Source: G963664835 sp963664835
Lineage (GTDB): Bacteria > Chloroflexota > UBA6077 > FW602-bin22 > JBCLEL01
DNA length: 64,000 nt
NCBI GenBank assembly: GCA_963664835.2
Contig: CAXXUG010000008.1
Location: forward strand, 124,001-188,000
Direction of reading: 5' to 3'
The notes beneath the pieces are model-generated. The model saw only the letters and a program-made list of their open reading frames with translations, was not told the DNA's origin and searched no databases. A program made the translations under genes and the position numbers. Positions 1 to 9,346 of this stretch are shown here, piece after piece (position 1 is the stretch's first letter; the number at the start of each line of letters is the position of its first letter).

Positions 1-2
1 CG

Positions 3-2873
3 TTGGCATTTTCGCTGGGGCTCACTGTATCCCAGATGCGAGAAGTCGCGCTGAAATTCCATCGCAACTACGACCTGCTGGCGGAGGCATCATTCCCGGA
101 TATTCCCTGGCCGGCGCCGTCGGCGGTCCGACAGCTTGTGGACGCCGTGGATGAACTGGAAAGACTGTGTGACTACTCCCAGCTGCGAGAATCTGACGCC
201 CTGTTCGCTCATGTCCAACAAAAGCTGGGGCTTATCAGGAGACACTCCCAGACGGAGCCCGACTCGCCGGCGGCATACAGGCTGCTCCAGAGGATTCTCC
301 CCTTGAAGACGAGAAGTGGCAGGAAAACCGACTGGGAAGTTTCGCCTGAGGTTGGACAGAATGCCGGCGGGTACCTGAAGGATACGATGAAGGAGCTGGA
401 CGAAACCGCGAACGAGGAGATCGCCCAAGCCCGGCAATCGGCACTAGTGCCTATCCTGCGAGCGCTCCAGTGGTTCGTTCTTGCCTACGCCGAGGAGAGA
501 AAACGCCAGGGGAGGGCCGAGTTCCATGACCTCCTCGTCTGGGCGCGGGACCTACTTCGGGACAACATCGAGGTCCGCGACCATTTCAGGGCGCGATTCT
601 CCCACCTGCTGATAGACGAAGCCCAGGACACCGACCCCATTCAGGCCGAGATCGCGATGTTCCTCGCCGAGGCGGTTCCGGTGCCGGCTGTCGCCGGAGG
701 CCGGCCCTCCGTTTGGACCCGTATAACTCCGGAAGTTGGCAAGCTGTTCGTCGTCGGGGATCCGAAGCAGTCGATCTACCGCTTCCGCCGGGCCGACGCG
801 CAGCAGATGGCCCTTCTGAGGGAGCAGTTGGGAGGGGAGACCGTACATCTGGTGCAAAACTTCCGCTCCCAACAGCCGATTGTTGCCTGGGTGAACCGAG
901 TCTTCTCCGGCTGGATGCAGGCAGGCAACGACCAAGCTGAGTACGTCGACCTCATCCACCGCTGGGAGGCGGCGACTGGCGATCCTTACAGGCCGAGAGC
1001 GTGGTCGCTCGGCGAAGCGATCAAGGGCAGTGTCGATGAGGTCCGGCAGGTGGAGACGCGGGCAATCGCGGGGCTGCTGGCCGGCCTCAACGGCAGGTGG
1101 CAAGTGCTGGACGTTGAGGCGACGAGCTCGTCAGGCACCGAGAGCTACAGGCCGGCAAAGCTCTCGGACATATGCATCCTGATGCCGAAGCGGACCGGAC
1201 TGAGGACACTGGAGCTTGCACTGGATAACGCGGACATCCCCTACAGATTGGAGGGCGCCTCACTGATATTCGCCACCCAGGAGATCCGAGACCTGGTGAA
1301 CTGCCTCAAGGCGATAGACGACCCGACCGACCAGGTCGCGGTGGTAGCCGCGTTGAGGTCGCCGGCGTTTGCCTGTAGCGATGTAGAGCTGCTGAGGTTC
1401 CACCAATCGATAGGAAGCTTCGACTACCTGGCGGACCGCGGTGCGGCGAATTGCGCGGTAGCCGAAGCTCTCGACGAATTGCGCCGGTATCACGGAGGCA
1501 GGATGTGGACTCCCATCGCGGACCTGATCGACCGTTTCATCCGGGATCGGCTGCTGATGGAAGCCGCATTGGACCATCCGAGAACCAGGGAGCAGTGGAG
1601 GCGATACCGCTTCATGGTCGAGCGGGCGCGGGCATTCGCCGAGGCCGGCGGCAACTCGCTGCGGCAATTCCTGGAGTGGGTCGACCGTCAGGCCAAAGAG
1701 AACGCCTGGATAACCGAGACTCCGGTGCCGGAGGGAGACGAGGAGGCGGTCAGGATTATGACGATTCACGGTGCAAAGGGATTGGAGTTCCCGGTCGTCA
1801 TCCTCACCGGGCTGAACTCCGACCGCTCGCCGCGTTTCGATAAAGTTCTGTTCGACCGTGAGGGCAACAAAGTTGAGGTCGGAGTGGGTCCTGAGAAGAG
1901 TCGGATTGCCACTCCCGGCTATGAGGAACTTCTGGACAAGGAGCGCGGCCTGGCAGCCGACGAGTTTGTCAGGCTCATGTACGTAGCGGCAACGCGGGCT
2001 AGGGACCACCTGGTCGTGAGTATGTTCCGGAAGGTTGAAGACAAGAAGTCAGACGCCTCTCGAATCTCCCATCTCATCGACGGCAGGGACGATCTTTGGG
2101 AGAGGGTAACAGAGCTGTCACCGACGGTGACGCCTCCGGGAGTCCGCCGGCCGGCCGAAGAGGATCCCGCGGACCATTCGATCGAGAAGCGCGACGAGTG
2201 GCGCCGGCAGCGAGCGGAGACGCTGTCGAAACAAGGCCGGCCGGCCTCGGTTGCGGCCACCAGACTGGCACGGGAGGAAAAGGATGAGCCGGATCCGGAA
2301 GAGCCGTGGAAGCGCGGAAGGGCCGGCACTTCAATCGGCAGCGCCGTCCACGGGGTGCTCCAGACGATAGACCTGGCGACCGGCGACGGCATCGAGGACG
2401 CGTCCCGCTCCCAGGCTTTGGCCGAGAGCATCCCCGACCGAGCGAGCGAAGTTGCCGGCCTCGTCAAGGCCGCGATCGATAGCGAGGTCGTCAAGCGGGC
2501 GGTGCGTTCGGGCAAGCTCTGGAGAGAGGTCCCGGTCGCTGTTCCGGCAGGGAAGGGCGTGCTGGAGGGCTTCATTGACCTGCTTTTCGAGGAGGACGAC
2601 GGCCTTGTCGTGGTCGATTACAAGACAGACTACGTCGCAGCCGCCGATATTGAGGAGCGATTGGTCGAACGGTACCGGATACAGGCCGGCTCGTACGCGC
2701 TTGCGGTCAAACGCGCGACCGGAAAGCCGGTGAAAGAGATAGTGCTGCTGTTCCTCCAGCCAAGAAGCGAGCGTAGCTTGACCGACGTGCCGCAGCTCAT
2801 GGCCGAGGCGGAGAGACGCGCCGAAGCATACCTGGAAGCAGCCGGCGGAGATTCCGGAAGTGCGTGGGTTTGA
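3..2873 (+). CDS. AddA/UvrD-type helicase-nuclease, C-terminal part (5' partial)
   Basis: ATP-dependent helicase-nuclease subunit of the AddA/RecB type, which processes DNA double-strand ends for recombination. Visible in order: helicase motif II LLIDEAQDTD (about residue 200), motif III GDPKQSIYRFRRAD (about 252), motif V MTIHGAKGLEFPVV (about 585), motif VI VRLMYVAATRAR (about 660), then a C-terminal PD-(D/E)XK nuclease with GSAVH, GFIDLLFEEDD, VVDYKTD and the QAGSYALA helix (about 780-900). Walker A is absent because the gene begins outside the window; the TTG at position 3 is only the first in-frame codon that could start. An AddB partner is expected upstream. AddA is preferred to UvrD because of the fused nuclease. 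Confidence 0.9.
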   Translation: MAFSLGLTVSQMREVALKFHRNYDLLAEASFPDIPWPAPSAVRQLVDAVDELERLCDYSQLRESDALFAHVQQKLGLIRRHSQTEPDSPAAYRLLQRILPLKTRSGRKTDWEVSPEVGQNAGGYLKDTMKELDETANEEIAQARQSALVPILRALQWFVLAYAEERKRQGRAEFHDLLVWARDLLRDNIEVRDHFRARFSHLLIDEAQDTDPIQAEIAMFLAEAVPVPAVAGGRPSVWTRITPEVGKLFVVGDPKQSIYRFRRADAQQMALLREQLGGETVHLVQNFRSQQPIVAWVNRVFSGWMQAGNDQAEYVDLIHRWEAATGDPYRPRAWSLGEAIKGSVDEVRQVETRAIAGLLAGLNGRWQVLDVEATSSSGTESYRPAKLSDICILMPKRTGLRTLELALDNADIPYRLEGASLIFATQEIRDLVNCLKAIDDPTDQVAVVAALRSPAFACSDVELLRFHQSIGSFDYLADRGAANCAVAEALDELRRYHGGRMWTPIADLIDRFIRDRLLMEAALDHPRTREQWRRYRFMVERARAFAEAGGNSLRQFLEWVDRQAKENAWITETPVPEGDEEAVRIMTIHGAKGLEFPVVILTGLNSDRSPRFDKVLFDREGNKVEVGVGPEKSRIATPGYEELLDKERGLAADEFVRLMYVAATRARDHLVVSMFRKVEDKKSDASRISHLIDGRDDLWERVTELSPTVTPPGVRRPAEEDPADHSIEKRDEWRRQRAETLSKQGRPASVAATRLAREEKDEPDPEEPWKRGRAGTSIGSAVHGVLQTIDLATGDGIEDASRSQALAESIPDRASEVAGLVKAAIDSEVVKRAVRSGKLWREVPVAVPAGKGVLEGFIDLLFEEDDGLVVVDYKTDYVAAADIEERLVERYRIQAGSYALAVKRATGKPVKEIVLLFLQPRSERSLTDVPQLMAEAERRAEAYLEAAGGDSGSAWV

Positions 2874-2956
2874 GTCTCGTCGGCCCTAATTGAGATTGAG
2901 AGATCGGCGGGGGTGTGGATTATGAGCGCCTTACCAGAGAACTGCTGCCGTACTCT

Positions 2957-3145
2957 CTATAGCAGCTTGACAATCGCGGCTAGGACACCAGTTTGCACTA
3001 TGAACAGACCAGCGACCGCAAGCGCGAATCGCGTTTGACCCTTGGCGACAGCGGTCTCGAGGTTGGCGAAATCCTCGCGGGTGGCTAGGTGATCTATCTT
3101 GCCCTCGATGCGTCCAATTCTCAACTCAATCGATTCAGCCGCCAA
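2957..3145 (-). CDS. Small coiled-coil plus single-membrane-span protein
   Basis: A 62-residue protein: an amphipathic heptad-like first half (RIGRIEGKIDHLATREDFANLE) kept short here, then one hydrophobic span (residues about 41-60) ending at the C-terminus. It resembles small XhlA/DUF1640-like tail-anchored proteins in layout, but no family is claimed. The TTG start is chosen because GGAGG lies about 8 bases before it. It is convergent with the AddA-like gene. Confidence 0.6.
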   Translation of the reverse strand: MAAESIELRIGRIEGKIDHLATREDFANLETAVAKGQTRFALAVAGLFIVQTGVLAAIVKLL

Positions 3146-3359
3146 TGTCGTACCTCCATCGTAGTTGAGTCCACATAGTTGATGGTAACAGATAGTCCAC
3201 GCAGTTGAAACGTGGGTGCATTAGCAGCTTTGTGTGGACGCCCCGTGTGCGCGTTGAAGAGTCACACTCCCGGCCGGCGAGCCCTCCTAAACCCGGGACA
3301 GGCTCCGCGTGAGTGGAGATGGGTCGAAGACCCCCTGGCCGGCGTAGGGAGACTCGCTG

Positions 3360-3365
3360 TATAAT
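3360..3365 (+). promoter_or_regulatory. Probable -10 box of tmRNA
   Basis: A perfect TATAAT ends 14 bases before the mature tmRNA 5' end. No good -35 match is visible at the usual distance (sequence there is GC-rich). Confidence 0.55.
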
Positions 3366-3379
3366 CTGATCGACGACAA

Positions 3380-3736
3380 GGGGATGCATGGTTTCGACAG
3401 TGGAGGTAGATCAGAAATAGCAAGCCGGGGCGCCGTAACTCCTCGTTAACAAGACGGCAACGGCATTAACTGCCAACGAAGAATACGCACTAGCCGCCTA
3501 AACTAGGCGGTTACGTTCACCCTAGCCTCGGCCTGGCGGGTTGGGAGTGAGCGTCGTAATGCCAGGATGCGACGGTGAAGTCCGCCGGGAGCGAGCCGTT
3601 CAAGACAGTCCCGGTTGGCCGGAAAGTATCCTGTCTGTGGGAGACTAGCCGGCGAGACTCAAATCACTGACTAAGCTTGTAGTCGATTTCTGGTTCAATC
3701 TGCTGGACGCGGGTTCGATTCCCGCCATCTCCACCA
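3380..3736 (+). ncRNA. ssrA: tmRNA (transfer-messenger RNA)
   Basis: One-piece tmRNA that rescues stalled ribosomes and tags the nascent chain for proteolysis. The 5' GGGGATGCATGG and the 3' GGTTCGATTCCC..CATCTCCACCA form the tRNA-like acceptor and T-arm; GGGGATG pairs with CATCTCC with one G-U, and CCA is encoded. The tag reading frame ends with GAA TAC GCA CTA GCC GCC TAA (stop at 3499-3501). By analogy with other tmRNAs, where the resume codon follows TAACT or TAGTC, the tag is probably ANEEYALAA from 3472, close to the E. coli tag ANDENYALAA. The resume codon itself is inferred. Confidence 0.97.
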
Positions 3737-3920
3737 ATATTTCTCTAGGTATTACCGCGCTAGTTAGAGTGGTATCCTTGGCGTCCATTGGGATGGTCCA
3801 TGAAAGGCGGCGCGGCTCAGATTGTCCACTTCTGCGTTTCCGACAACTGCTTTGAAATTCTGCGTTTATCGCGCCTCCCTGGTTGTGGTAACGTTGTTAG
3901 ATGAACATGTGTGCTGAAAA

Positions 3921-5333
3921 ATGATCTCAAGTAAGTTCATTGCGCCGGCCGAGTCGCCCAACGGCGGGAGCACTGACGAACGCCGATCCTTACACGAACG
4001 ATTTGAAGACCGCCTCTGGGTCAATCAATCTCTAACACGTAAGATGGTGTCTTATCAGGGAAATCGTCACGCCCCCGGATTCCGCTGGATGAAATACAAG
4101 GAGGGGTTTTCCAGGGGACTCGTAGAGCAGTTAATCGCGGAGGTGGGACCGGAGTCCGTCTTGGATCCCTTCGCTGGGATCGGAACCACGCCTCTCATCG
4201 CCGCCGGCAGAGGCTTGCGCGCCGCCGGCATCGAGATCATCCCCGTAGGCGTGCTTGTGGGGAATGCGATAGCCCATGCTGCCAATGGACTGAAGCCGGA
4301 CGAGTTTAGAGTGGCGAGCGATTCGCTGCTCACGCGTGTGGATTCCGCGAAGGAGGCGCACGAAGAGCATGCATTTCCCCACGTGCGAATTACCGAGTCC
4401 GCCTTTCCGCCCGAAACAGAATCGGGGCTCGCCAAGGCCCGGCAGTTCATCAACACGGTAGACGATCCTCGAATTCGAGCAATGTTAGAGGTCGCCTGCA
4501 TGAGCGTCTTGGAATCCGTCAGCTACACGCGCAAAGACGGTCAATACCTTCGATGGGACCTTCGATCAGGTCGCCGGCTAAAGGCCCGCATAAACAAGGG
4601 CCCGATCTCGCCATTCGCAGAGGCTCTACGCGCTCGCCTCCACGAAATGGCGGAGGACATCGGGTTGCTCAAGCACCGATACGGGAATGGAGCCCCTGAA
4701 CTCATCATTGGTTCGAGCTTGGAACGCCTCCGACTCTTGCCCGATAGCTCGTTCGATATGGTCATCACGTCCCCACCATACGCGAACCGCTACGACTACA
4801 CTCGGACCTATGCCCTCGAGCTCGCCTGGCTTGGGTACGACCAAGACGCTTTTGCCACTCTACGTCAACGATTGCTAACCGCCACGGTCGAGAATAAACC
4901 CAAGACTGAGTGGATGCGGAACGTGTACGCGGGATCCACGTTATTCGATGCGGCAATTGGGCTATACAGGCGGCAGAGTGCTGTCCACGAAGCTCTCTCA
5001 ATCCTCAGGGAGCGGGTGAAGGAGCTAAGTAATCCGCACGTAGTCCGGCTGATCGAAGGATATTTCTTTGAAATGGCCGTTATCATCGCGGAGTTGGGCC
5101 GCATCGTGCGTCCCGGTGGGACCGTGATCATGGTGAACGACAACGTGCAGTATCACGGCGAAGAGGTGCCGGTGGACCTGATCCTATCCGACTACGCGGA
5201 AAGCTGCGGATTCGAATGCGAGCGCATCTGGGTACTGCCTCGAGGCAAAGGAAATTCAAGTCAGCAGATGGGGCGCTTCGGCCGGCGGGAACTGCGCAAA
5301 TGCGTCTACTGGTGGGTGCGCGGCAATGACTAA
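3921..5333 (+). CDS. DNA methyltransferase (N4-cytosine/N6-adenine type)
   Basis: Amino-methyltransferase of a type II restriction-modification system. The SAM-binding motif I is LDPFAGIGTT at about residues 81-90, and the catalytic motif IV TSPPY is at about 282-286, roughly 200 residues later, so a large target-recognition insert probably lies between them. The C-terminal part (GGTVIMVNDNV..) fits the end of the Rossmann fold. TSPPY favours N4-cytosine methylation; this is inference. Its stop overlaps the next gene's ATG by 8 bases, and that gene encodes an XcyI-like nuclease, so the pair would act on one site (CCCGGG in the XcyI family, not shown here). Confidence 0.88.
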   Translation: MISSKFIAPAESPNGGSTDERRSLHERFEDRLWVNQSLTRKMVSYQGNRHAPGFRWMKYKEGFSRGLVEQLIAEVGPESVLDPFAGIGTTPLIAAGRGLRAAGIEIIPVGVLVGNAIAHAANGLKPDEFRVASDSLLTRVDSAKEAHEEHAFPHVRITESAFPPETESGLAKARQFINTVDDPRIRAMLEVACMSVLESVSYTRKDGQYLRWDLRSGRRLKARINKGPISPFAEALRARLHEMAEDIGLLKHRYGNGAPELIIGSSLERLRLLPDSSFDMVITSPPYANRYDYTRTYALELAWLGYDQDAFATLRQRLLTATVENKPKTEWMRNVYAGSTLFDAAIGLYRRQSAVHEALSILRERVKELSNPHVVRLIEGYFFEMAVIIAELGRIVRPGGTVIMVNDNVQYHGEEVPVDLILSDYAESCGFECERIWVLPRGKGNSSQQMGRFGRRELRKCVYWWVRGND

Positions 5334-6280
5334 GCTGGACGACGCGAAAAGGCGTTCCGCCGTCATCGCGGAGAGAATCCGGCAAAGAACCGATCTCAAG
5401 TTACGCGAGGCAGTCAGAGACTTCGAGCGCGATCTGAGCTTCGAGCTAATTGCTGACTATGCGATCAGCGAGGAAGCGTGGAACCACGTAACGGCCTCTG
5501 GATTCGATCCCAAACTGGTCTTCGCTCATCCGACGTTGCTGCGCCAGTTACCGAGAGCGTCGGAGTATTACCGTGGCATCGCATTGTTATCCCGGAAACG
5601 AGTCGCGGAGATAGCAAGTTCCGTGGAGCCCTGGGAAAACAAGGCTCGAACGCCTACCGTGACAGAAGGGCGCGCCGCTCGAGTAGCGCAACTTTATAAC
5701 GCGGTAATCTCATCGATTATAGAGGGAATCAACCGGATGGACTCTCGAGAACGGATATAGAAACGTCATCGCCAACATGGGCATCGGATTGGATGGAACT
5801 GTCCGAAACCTGATAGGGCAAGATGCGGAACAGCTCGTAAAAACGAGGATAAGGAAGTGGCTGGACGGCAGGAACCTGATAGTCAGCCACAGCGATAATG
5901 AAACGCGGTTCGAACTGCCTGTCAACTACTCGATGCGCTACGGATCGGAGCCGGATATTGAATTCAGCCGAATCGTTAACGACGAGCCTGAGGTAGTCGC
6001 GACGATTGAGATAAAGGGAGGCAAAGACCCGGCCGGCGCGCTAGAGAGGCTGGGAGCGATACAGAAAAGCTTCGAGGCGACACCTCCGAATTGTGTCAAC
6101 ATCCTCATCGCCGGGGTGGTTACCGACGAGATGGGCGAGCGATTAACTCGGATGGGAATAGGCAAGGTCTTCTTACTTGACGATCTGGTGAATGAAGGAA
6201 GACCTTGGGAGGAATTCCTTGACGAAGTGTTCCACTACACCGTACGGATCACCACCACGAGGATCGCGACGCCGGAGTAG
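5326..6280 (+). pseudogene. XcyI-like type II restriction endonuclease, split by a frameshift
   Basis: Two reading frames (5326-5760 and 5777-6280, read from about 5745) together give about 315 residues, the usual size of the XcyI family. The second frame carries the nuclease core: PDIEF, then IEIKGGKDPAGALERLGAIQKSF, a PD-(D/E)XK site. Reading the second frame upstream of its ATG gives ENGYRNVIANMGIG, which runs smoothly into the first frame ending INRMDSR. So one coding sequence is broken by a single-base shift at about 5740-5755, where the first frame meets TAG. The break is not in a homopolymer. If real, the methyltransferase is now unopposed; if a sequencing error, the system is intact. 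Confidence 0.75.
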
Positions 6281-6558
6281 AACCCCCTGATTAACCTCGC
6301 TCCAAGTGCTTGTTCGCACCGTCGCAGTGGTATCACGAGTATGGTGACCGGTGTTCACGCTCTTACCTTGGTCGCAGCGGGGAGCAGATTGCTCATAAGC
6401 ACGACCGATGCGCACGCATTGCAGAGGTCATCGGTTCGGGGCCAATCCGGCCCACCAATGCCGAGTCCGTGGCGGCTGCACCAAGATGACCTCTCTAGTT
6501 GTAGCAATTGTCAATGCAACCTTCCAATGGTGCTAGATGAAGGGTGAGTTATAGAAAT

Positions 6559-7509
6559 ATGGAACCAATAGATCCAGACCCCTACAGATACGGCGAGCAC
6601 GATTCTCGGCCTTTCTTTTTGAACTCGGATCACTATTTGCAGGCTCACAAAGCCATCGCAGATTTCGCCAAACGGGATTCATCGGATCAACCGCTCCAGA
6701 CCAACCAAGCAGGCCCCTATAGGCTAGTGCCAAGGAAGCAACTTCTTATTGACGATGAAAACAGATTTTTACCGATTGACGGATATTTTTCATTCTTCAG
6801 CGATCTTCTGGGATTCTCGAACGAAGTAGCTAGAGGAGGCATGGACTGCCTTCCCGACTTCTTTGGGGGAGCGTTCGTAGCGGCCCGTGCGAGCCCACAA
6901 GTAAAAGTCTACCTGCTTTCAGACTCATGTCTCGCATTTGCACCTGTAAATGAGGGCCCTCAATTCGTCCAATTTGTTTCCACGATTATTTCGCGTTGGC
7001 TCTTAAATGGCCTCATCCCCCAATCTGCTATCGGATACGGCAGTTTTGTGGAGCGAAATCCCTTTTCTGATATTAAACCGGCCAACTTCTTCGGAGTTCA
7101 GGTCACCGGTACGGCTTTAGCTAACGCTGCGGATTTCCTAAAAGCCAAGAAGCCACTCGGCTCCAGAATACTCCTTACGACCGACGCTTGGTCTCATTGG
7201 CCGTCGGACCACGTAGGGCTCATAGGCTTAGATGGGAATGGCAAACGCGAGTTCTTTCTTGATCGCACGAGCCAACAATGCTTGTTTGATTGTGTCTATT
7301 ACCTGTTGTGTCTTCGAGACCACAAGCCAGACTCTCGCGCGTTCAAGCACTACATTTGGTCTTTCGCATCGAGAGCGTTTAGAGGAAGAGTCGGCATACC
7401 AAAGTTAGCAACTGAGCTTGCGGCACCTTACTTCGGGGATGGCTCCCTTAAGAACATCATCTGCAAGATTGACGAAGTAGTAAAGCTATACGAATCCGCC
7501 AAGTCCTAG
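6559..7509 (+). CDS. Class III nucleotidyl-cyclase-like protein, orphan in defence island
   Basis: A 316-residue protein with no sure family. Its core follows the class III cyclase order: FFSDLLGFS (Asp about 82, first metal ligand), LLSDSCLAF (Asp about 122, second metal ligand), IGYGSF (about 158-163, like the IGIHSG strand), and FFGVQVTGTALANAADFL (about 177-194). The last segment keeps the Asn but has Asp where the catalytic Arg usually sits. Such stand-alone cyclases include the Pycsar antiphage enzymes. No cyclic-nucleotide-gated effector is adjacent; an ankyrin gene follows by 20 bases. Start ATG 6559 is preferred to GTG 6544 because AAGGGTGAG lies about 10 bases before it. It contains no GCCGGC, unlike its neighbours, suggesting import. 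A remote fold match is likely but unproven. Confidence 0.6.
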   Translation: MEPIDPDPYRYGEHDSRPFFLNSDHYLQAHKAIADFAKRDSSDQPLQTNQAGPYRLVPRKQLLIDDENRFLPIDGYFSFFSDLLGFSNEVARGGMDCLPDFFGGAFVAARASPQVKVYLLSDSCLAFAPVNEGPQFVQFVSTIISRWLLNGLIPQSAIGYGSFVERNPFSDIKPANFFGVQVTGTALANAADFLKAKKPLGSRILLTTDAWSHWPSDHVGLIGLDGNGKREFFLDRTSQQCLFDCVYYLLCLRDHKPDSRAFKHYIWSFASRAFRGRVGIPKLATELAAPYFGDGSLKNIICKIDEVVKLYESAKS

Positions 7510-7529
7510 GCCTGGCTGGGAGCTTTTGA

Positions 7530-8825
7530 GTGACGTGTACGAACGTAAGTGAGCAGCGTTCCTGTCGCGGGAATGTCTGTGAACCACGTCACCATACTCA
7601 AGGTGCGGCTCAAGCCACCGTTCTACAACTCGCCGATCAACCGGATCTCCGCCAATTGCAGGACCAGGCCGAGGATCTTCTAAGAACCGGATCCTTCGAC
7701 TCGCTGTCCTCGGCCCAGTTTGCCGTCGCGGAGCGTTACGGGTTCCCGAGCTGGCAGAAACTCGAGGCCTATGTAGGGTCGGTCGGTGGCGGTATGGGCG
7801 AACTGGAACGGGCCATTCTGGATGATGACGTTGTCTCATTGACGGCGCTGCTGCGGGAAGATCCGGGTCTGATTCACCGCGAGGGACACTGGGTCCGGCG
7901 CCGCCGACATAACGGTTATCTTCCCTTGGCCTATGCCGCGTTCTTCGGCAAAGTGAGGGTCATGGAGACGTTGCTCGCGACGGGGGCGGACGTCCATGCC
8001 GGAGGTGATAAGGCGCTGCGGGCGGCGGCATATTTCGATCAGAATCTTCCAGCAGTCGAACTGCTGATGAGTCATGGCGCCGACCCGAACGCCACGACAA
8101 TCTCACCATCCGGACATCCGTACAGGGTGATCGACTATCCCTGCATGACGATGGCGCCGGCGATACTGAGATTTCTTCTGTCGCATGGCGGCCAGTTGCA
8201 ATCGGATAATGTAGGCATGATCCTGGCGACGGACGAGCGCAGGCCCGGCAACAAGGCAGGTTGCCTCGCTGCGATCCAGGAGGCCGGCTTTGAACTCCCG
8301 GACACGCCGCCCATGGCCCTCCACCTGCGTGACGTTGAACGACTAGAGGAGCAGCTGCGTAGGGACCCTCGCCTGCTCTCGAAGGTCTTTAGGGAAGAGG
8401 AGATTTTCCCTTCTGAATTCGGCTTAAATCACCCCTCACCTTACGCGTTTGCAACCCCTTTGACCGGCGGTGTGACGCTGTTACACATGGCCGTGGAATT
8501 CTGCGATCTGGAAGTAACGGAATGGCTGCTTATGCGCGGCGCCGATGTCAATGTCAGGACGGCCATCGATGAACACGGCTACGGAGGCTGGACCCCACTG
8601 TTTCACGCCGTGGCCACCCTCCACGTGCCACGCGGCTTTCCTGAGTTTGCCGGCTTGCTGCTGCGGCACGGTGCCGACCCACAGGTGCGCGCCTCGATAA
8701 GAAAGCCAACGACGGAGGGTGACTTTGTCTCCTGGGAAGACGTGACGGCTGCGGAGTACGCTCGGAAGTTTGTTTATCCGGCTCTCGTAAATCACGAAGC
8801 TCTGCGGCTGGTGCAGGGAGGTTAG
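7530..8825 (+). CDS. Ankyrin-repeat protein
   Basis: The N-terminal segment (LADQPDLRQLQDQAEDLL ... AVAERYGFPSWQKLEAYV, about residues 34-85) is a module often found before ankyrin repeats. Repeats follow: LPLAYAAFFGKVRVMETLL..GADV (about 130-155), AAYFDQNLPAVELLMSHGADPNA, LLHMAVEFCDLEVTEWLLMRGADVNV and TPLFHAVATLH..FAGLLLRHGADPQV near the C-terminus. It is probably a cytoplasmic protein-binding scaffold. The GTG start is weak and the first 30 residues are unlike the family, so the true start may be later. It sits 20 bases behind the cyclase-like gene; co-transcription is possible but no functional link is shown. Confidence 0.75.
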   Translation: MTCTNVSEQRSCRGNVCEPRHHTQGAAQATVLQLADQPDLRQLQDQAEDLLRTGSFDSLSSAQFAVAERYGFPSWQKLEAYVGSVGGGMGELERAILDDDVVSLTALLREDPGLIHREGHWVRRRRHNGYLPLAYAAFFGKVRVMETLLATGADVHAGGDKALRAAAYFDQNLPAVELLMSHGADPNATTISPSGHPYRVIDYPCMTMAPAILRFLLSHGGQLQSDNVGMILATDERRPGNKAGCLAAIQEAGFELPDTPPMALHLRDVERLEEQLRRDPRLLSKVFREEEIFPSEFGLNHPSPYAFATPLTGGVTLLHMAVEFCDLEVTEWLLMRGADVNVRTAIDEHGYGGWTPLFHAVATLHVPRGFPEFAGLLLRHGADPQVRASIRKPTTEGDFVSWEDVTAAEYARKFVYPALVNHEALRLVQGG

Positions 8826-8957
8826 CTGAAGGCCAATTCGTCCGCTCAAACGCTGAGCTATGACGCTCCGGAACTACGAGAATGGTCCCCCATGCCGAAT
8901 GAGTGTCGTTCATTTTCACGGCATTGGCCCTATCCGGCTGTTCTCTCTAATATCAAA

Positions 8958-9195
8958 CTCGAGGCTGGGAGCGATACAGATGAGCGTCGAGGCTACACCT
9001 ACGAATTGCATAAGAATCCTCATCGCGGGCGTAGTTACCACTGAGATGAGGGAGCGCTTGACCAGAATGGCACTCGGCAAGATCTTCCTGCTTGACGACT
9101 CAGTCGAGGACGGGGAGCCATGGCAAGAATTCCTTGTCGAGGTGTTCAACTACACCCTCCGAATCACCGACCCAATTTTCGCGACGCCGGAGTGG
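8958..9195 (+). pseudogene. Decayed second copy of the XcyI-like nuclease C-terminus
   Basis: The frame from 8962 reads LGAIQMSVEATPTNCIRILIA and continues to FATPE. By eye, about 54 of 76 residues match the C-terminus of the nuclease ending at 6280 (LGAIQKSFEATPPNCVNILIA...IATPE). Similarity starts abruptly at GAGGCTGGGAGCG and stops where the other copy has its TAG stop, here TGG. The catalytic PD and EIK residues lie upstream of the retained part, so it cannot be an active nuclease. It is a truncated duplicate or the scar of a related system. Confidence 0.8.
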
Positions 9196-9346
9196 AGTTG
9201 CGGCGGGACCGGGAGCTGTCCGGGGAAAGTTACGGCAATCGACGGCACACTAGATGCGACTCGCCGCATTTTCGTCCACATGTGAAATGCAAGCGTCGCA
9301 TCACACCAGCGAAACGGAGTAGCACACGCGGCAAACGAAGACGATG

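Noticed and set aside
1260..2009. 249-codon minus-strand frame inside the AddA-like gene
   Set aside because: Shadow of a clearly real helicase gene.
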